Below, piece by piece: positions 63,991 to 64,000 of a DNA stretch of 64,000 nt. Source of the DNA: Anthonomus grandis grandis (taxonomy: Eukaryota > Arthropoda > Insecta > Coleoptera > Curculionidae). The notes under the pieces are model-generated. The model was not told the origin of the DNA. It saw only the letters and a program-made list of their open reading frames with translations, and ran no database searches. The position numbers and the translations under genes are program-made. The stretch is from contig NC_065547.1 of the NCBI RefSeq assembly GCF_022605725.1, positions 20,997,167 through 21,061,166 on the forward strand, given 5' to 3'. How positions within the stretch are numbered: the first letter of the stretch is position 1; each line of letters opens with the position of its first letter.

Positions 63991-64000
63991 ATTGTTTTTT

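Noticed and set aside
1..64000. CRISPR arrays, bacterial operons, tRNA or rRNA genes, giant-virus or Maverick elements
   Set aside because: No regular spacer repeats, no cloverleaf or rRNA core sequence, and no polB, ATPase or capsid genes seen on either strand.

Overview
The window is AT-rich arthropod, most likely insect, nuclear DNA. It carries one recognisable host gene, split by spliceosomal introns, and is otherwise dominated by mobile elements at several stages of decay. The assignment rests on canonical GT..AG introns in a trypsin-fold serine protease gene and on the mix of BEL/Pao, Ty3/Gypsy, env-bearing errantivirus, Ty1/copia, piggyBac-like, P-element-like, Tc1/mariner-like and Jockey/CR1-like sequences. 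No bacterial, CRISPR, tRNA or rRNA features were seen.

Left third (1-19256, nearly all minus strand): a well-preserved BEL/Pao element running off the left edge (1-5148, one frameshift); a decayed Ty3/Gypsy element (5371-9572); a Ty1/copia relic (about 9620-11170); an unrecognised Cys/Lys-rich relic; a short Gypsy fragment (12405-12906); two small inverted-repeat elements (13265-13493, 13683-13902); a SWIM zinc-finger exon (14009-14876); and a chimera of Ty3/Gypsy integrase with an internally deleted BEL/Pao element, carrying an exact 195-bp duplication (15527-19256).

Middle (19257-33141): sparse DNA with a Jockey-like reverse transcriptase relic, pieces resembling a P-type transposase, a degenerate multi-exon gene of unknown identity (23060-24573), a third Gypsy element with short terminal direct repeats (26411-30358) and a piggyBac-like transposase relic (30464-32040).

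Right half: a chymotrypsin/brachyurin-like serine protease gene on the minus strand has exons at 58410-58636, 58196-58357 and 33142-33317. Reading phases match across the introns, which makes the last intron about 24.9 kb. That intron holds a degenerate 10-kb errantivirus (33619-43877, plus strand). The errantivirus pol gene is split by a fold-back element, which is itself split at the centre of its palindrome by a Tc1/mariner-like element. A ~600-bp palindrome disrupts the 3' LTR. The same intron also contains a P-element-like relic, a free-standing THAP-domain ORF, a 708-bp fold-back repeat and several hairpins.

Right edge (58637-64000): protease intron containing a polyadenylated retroposon tail with a clear target-site duplication, a second mariner-like relic and two opposed non-LTR retrotransposon relics. 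The exon with the catalytic His lies outside the window. No gene-cluster-like new system was found. The observations most worth following are the giant intron, the nested palindromic insertions, the Gypsy/BEL mosaic and the unidentified spliced gene.
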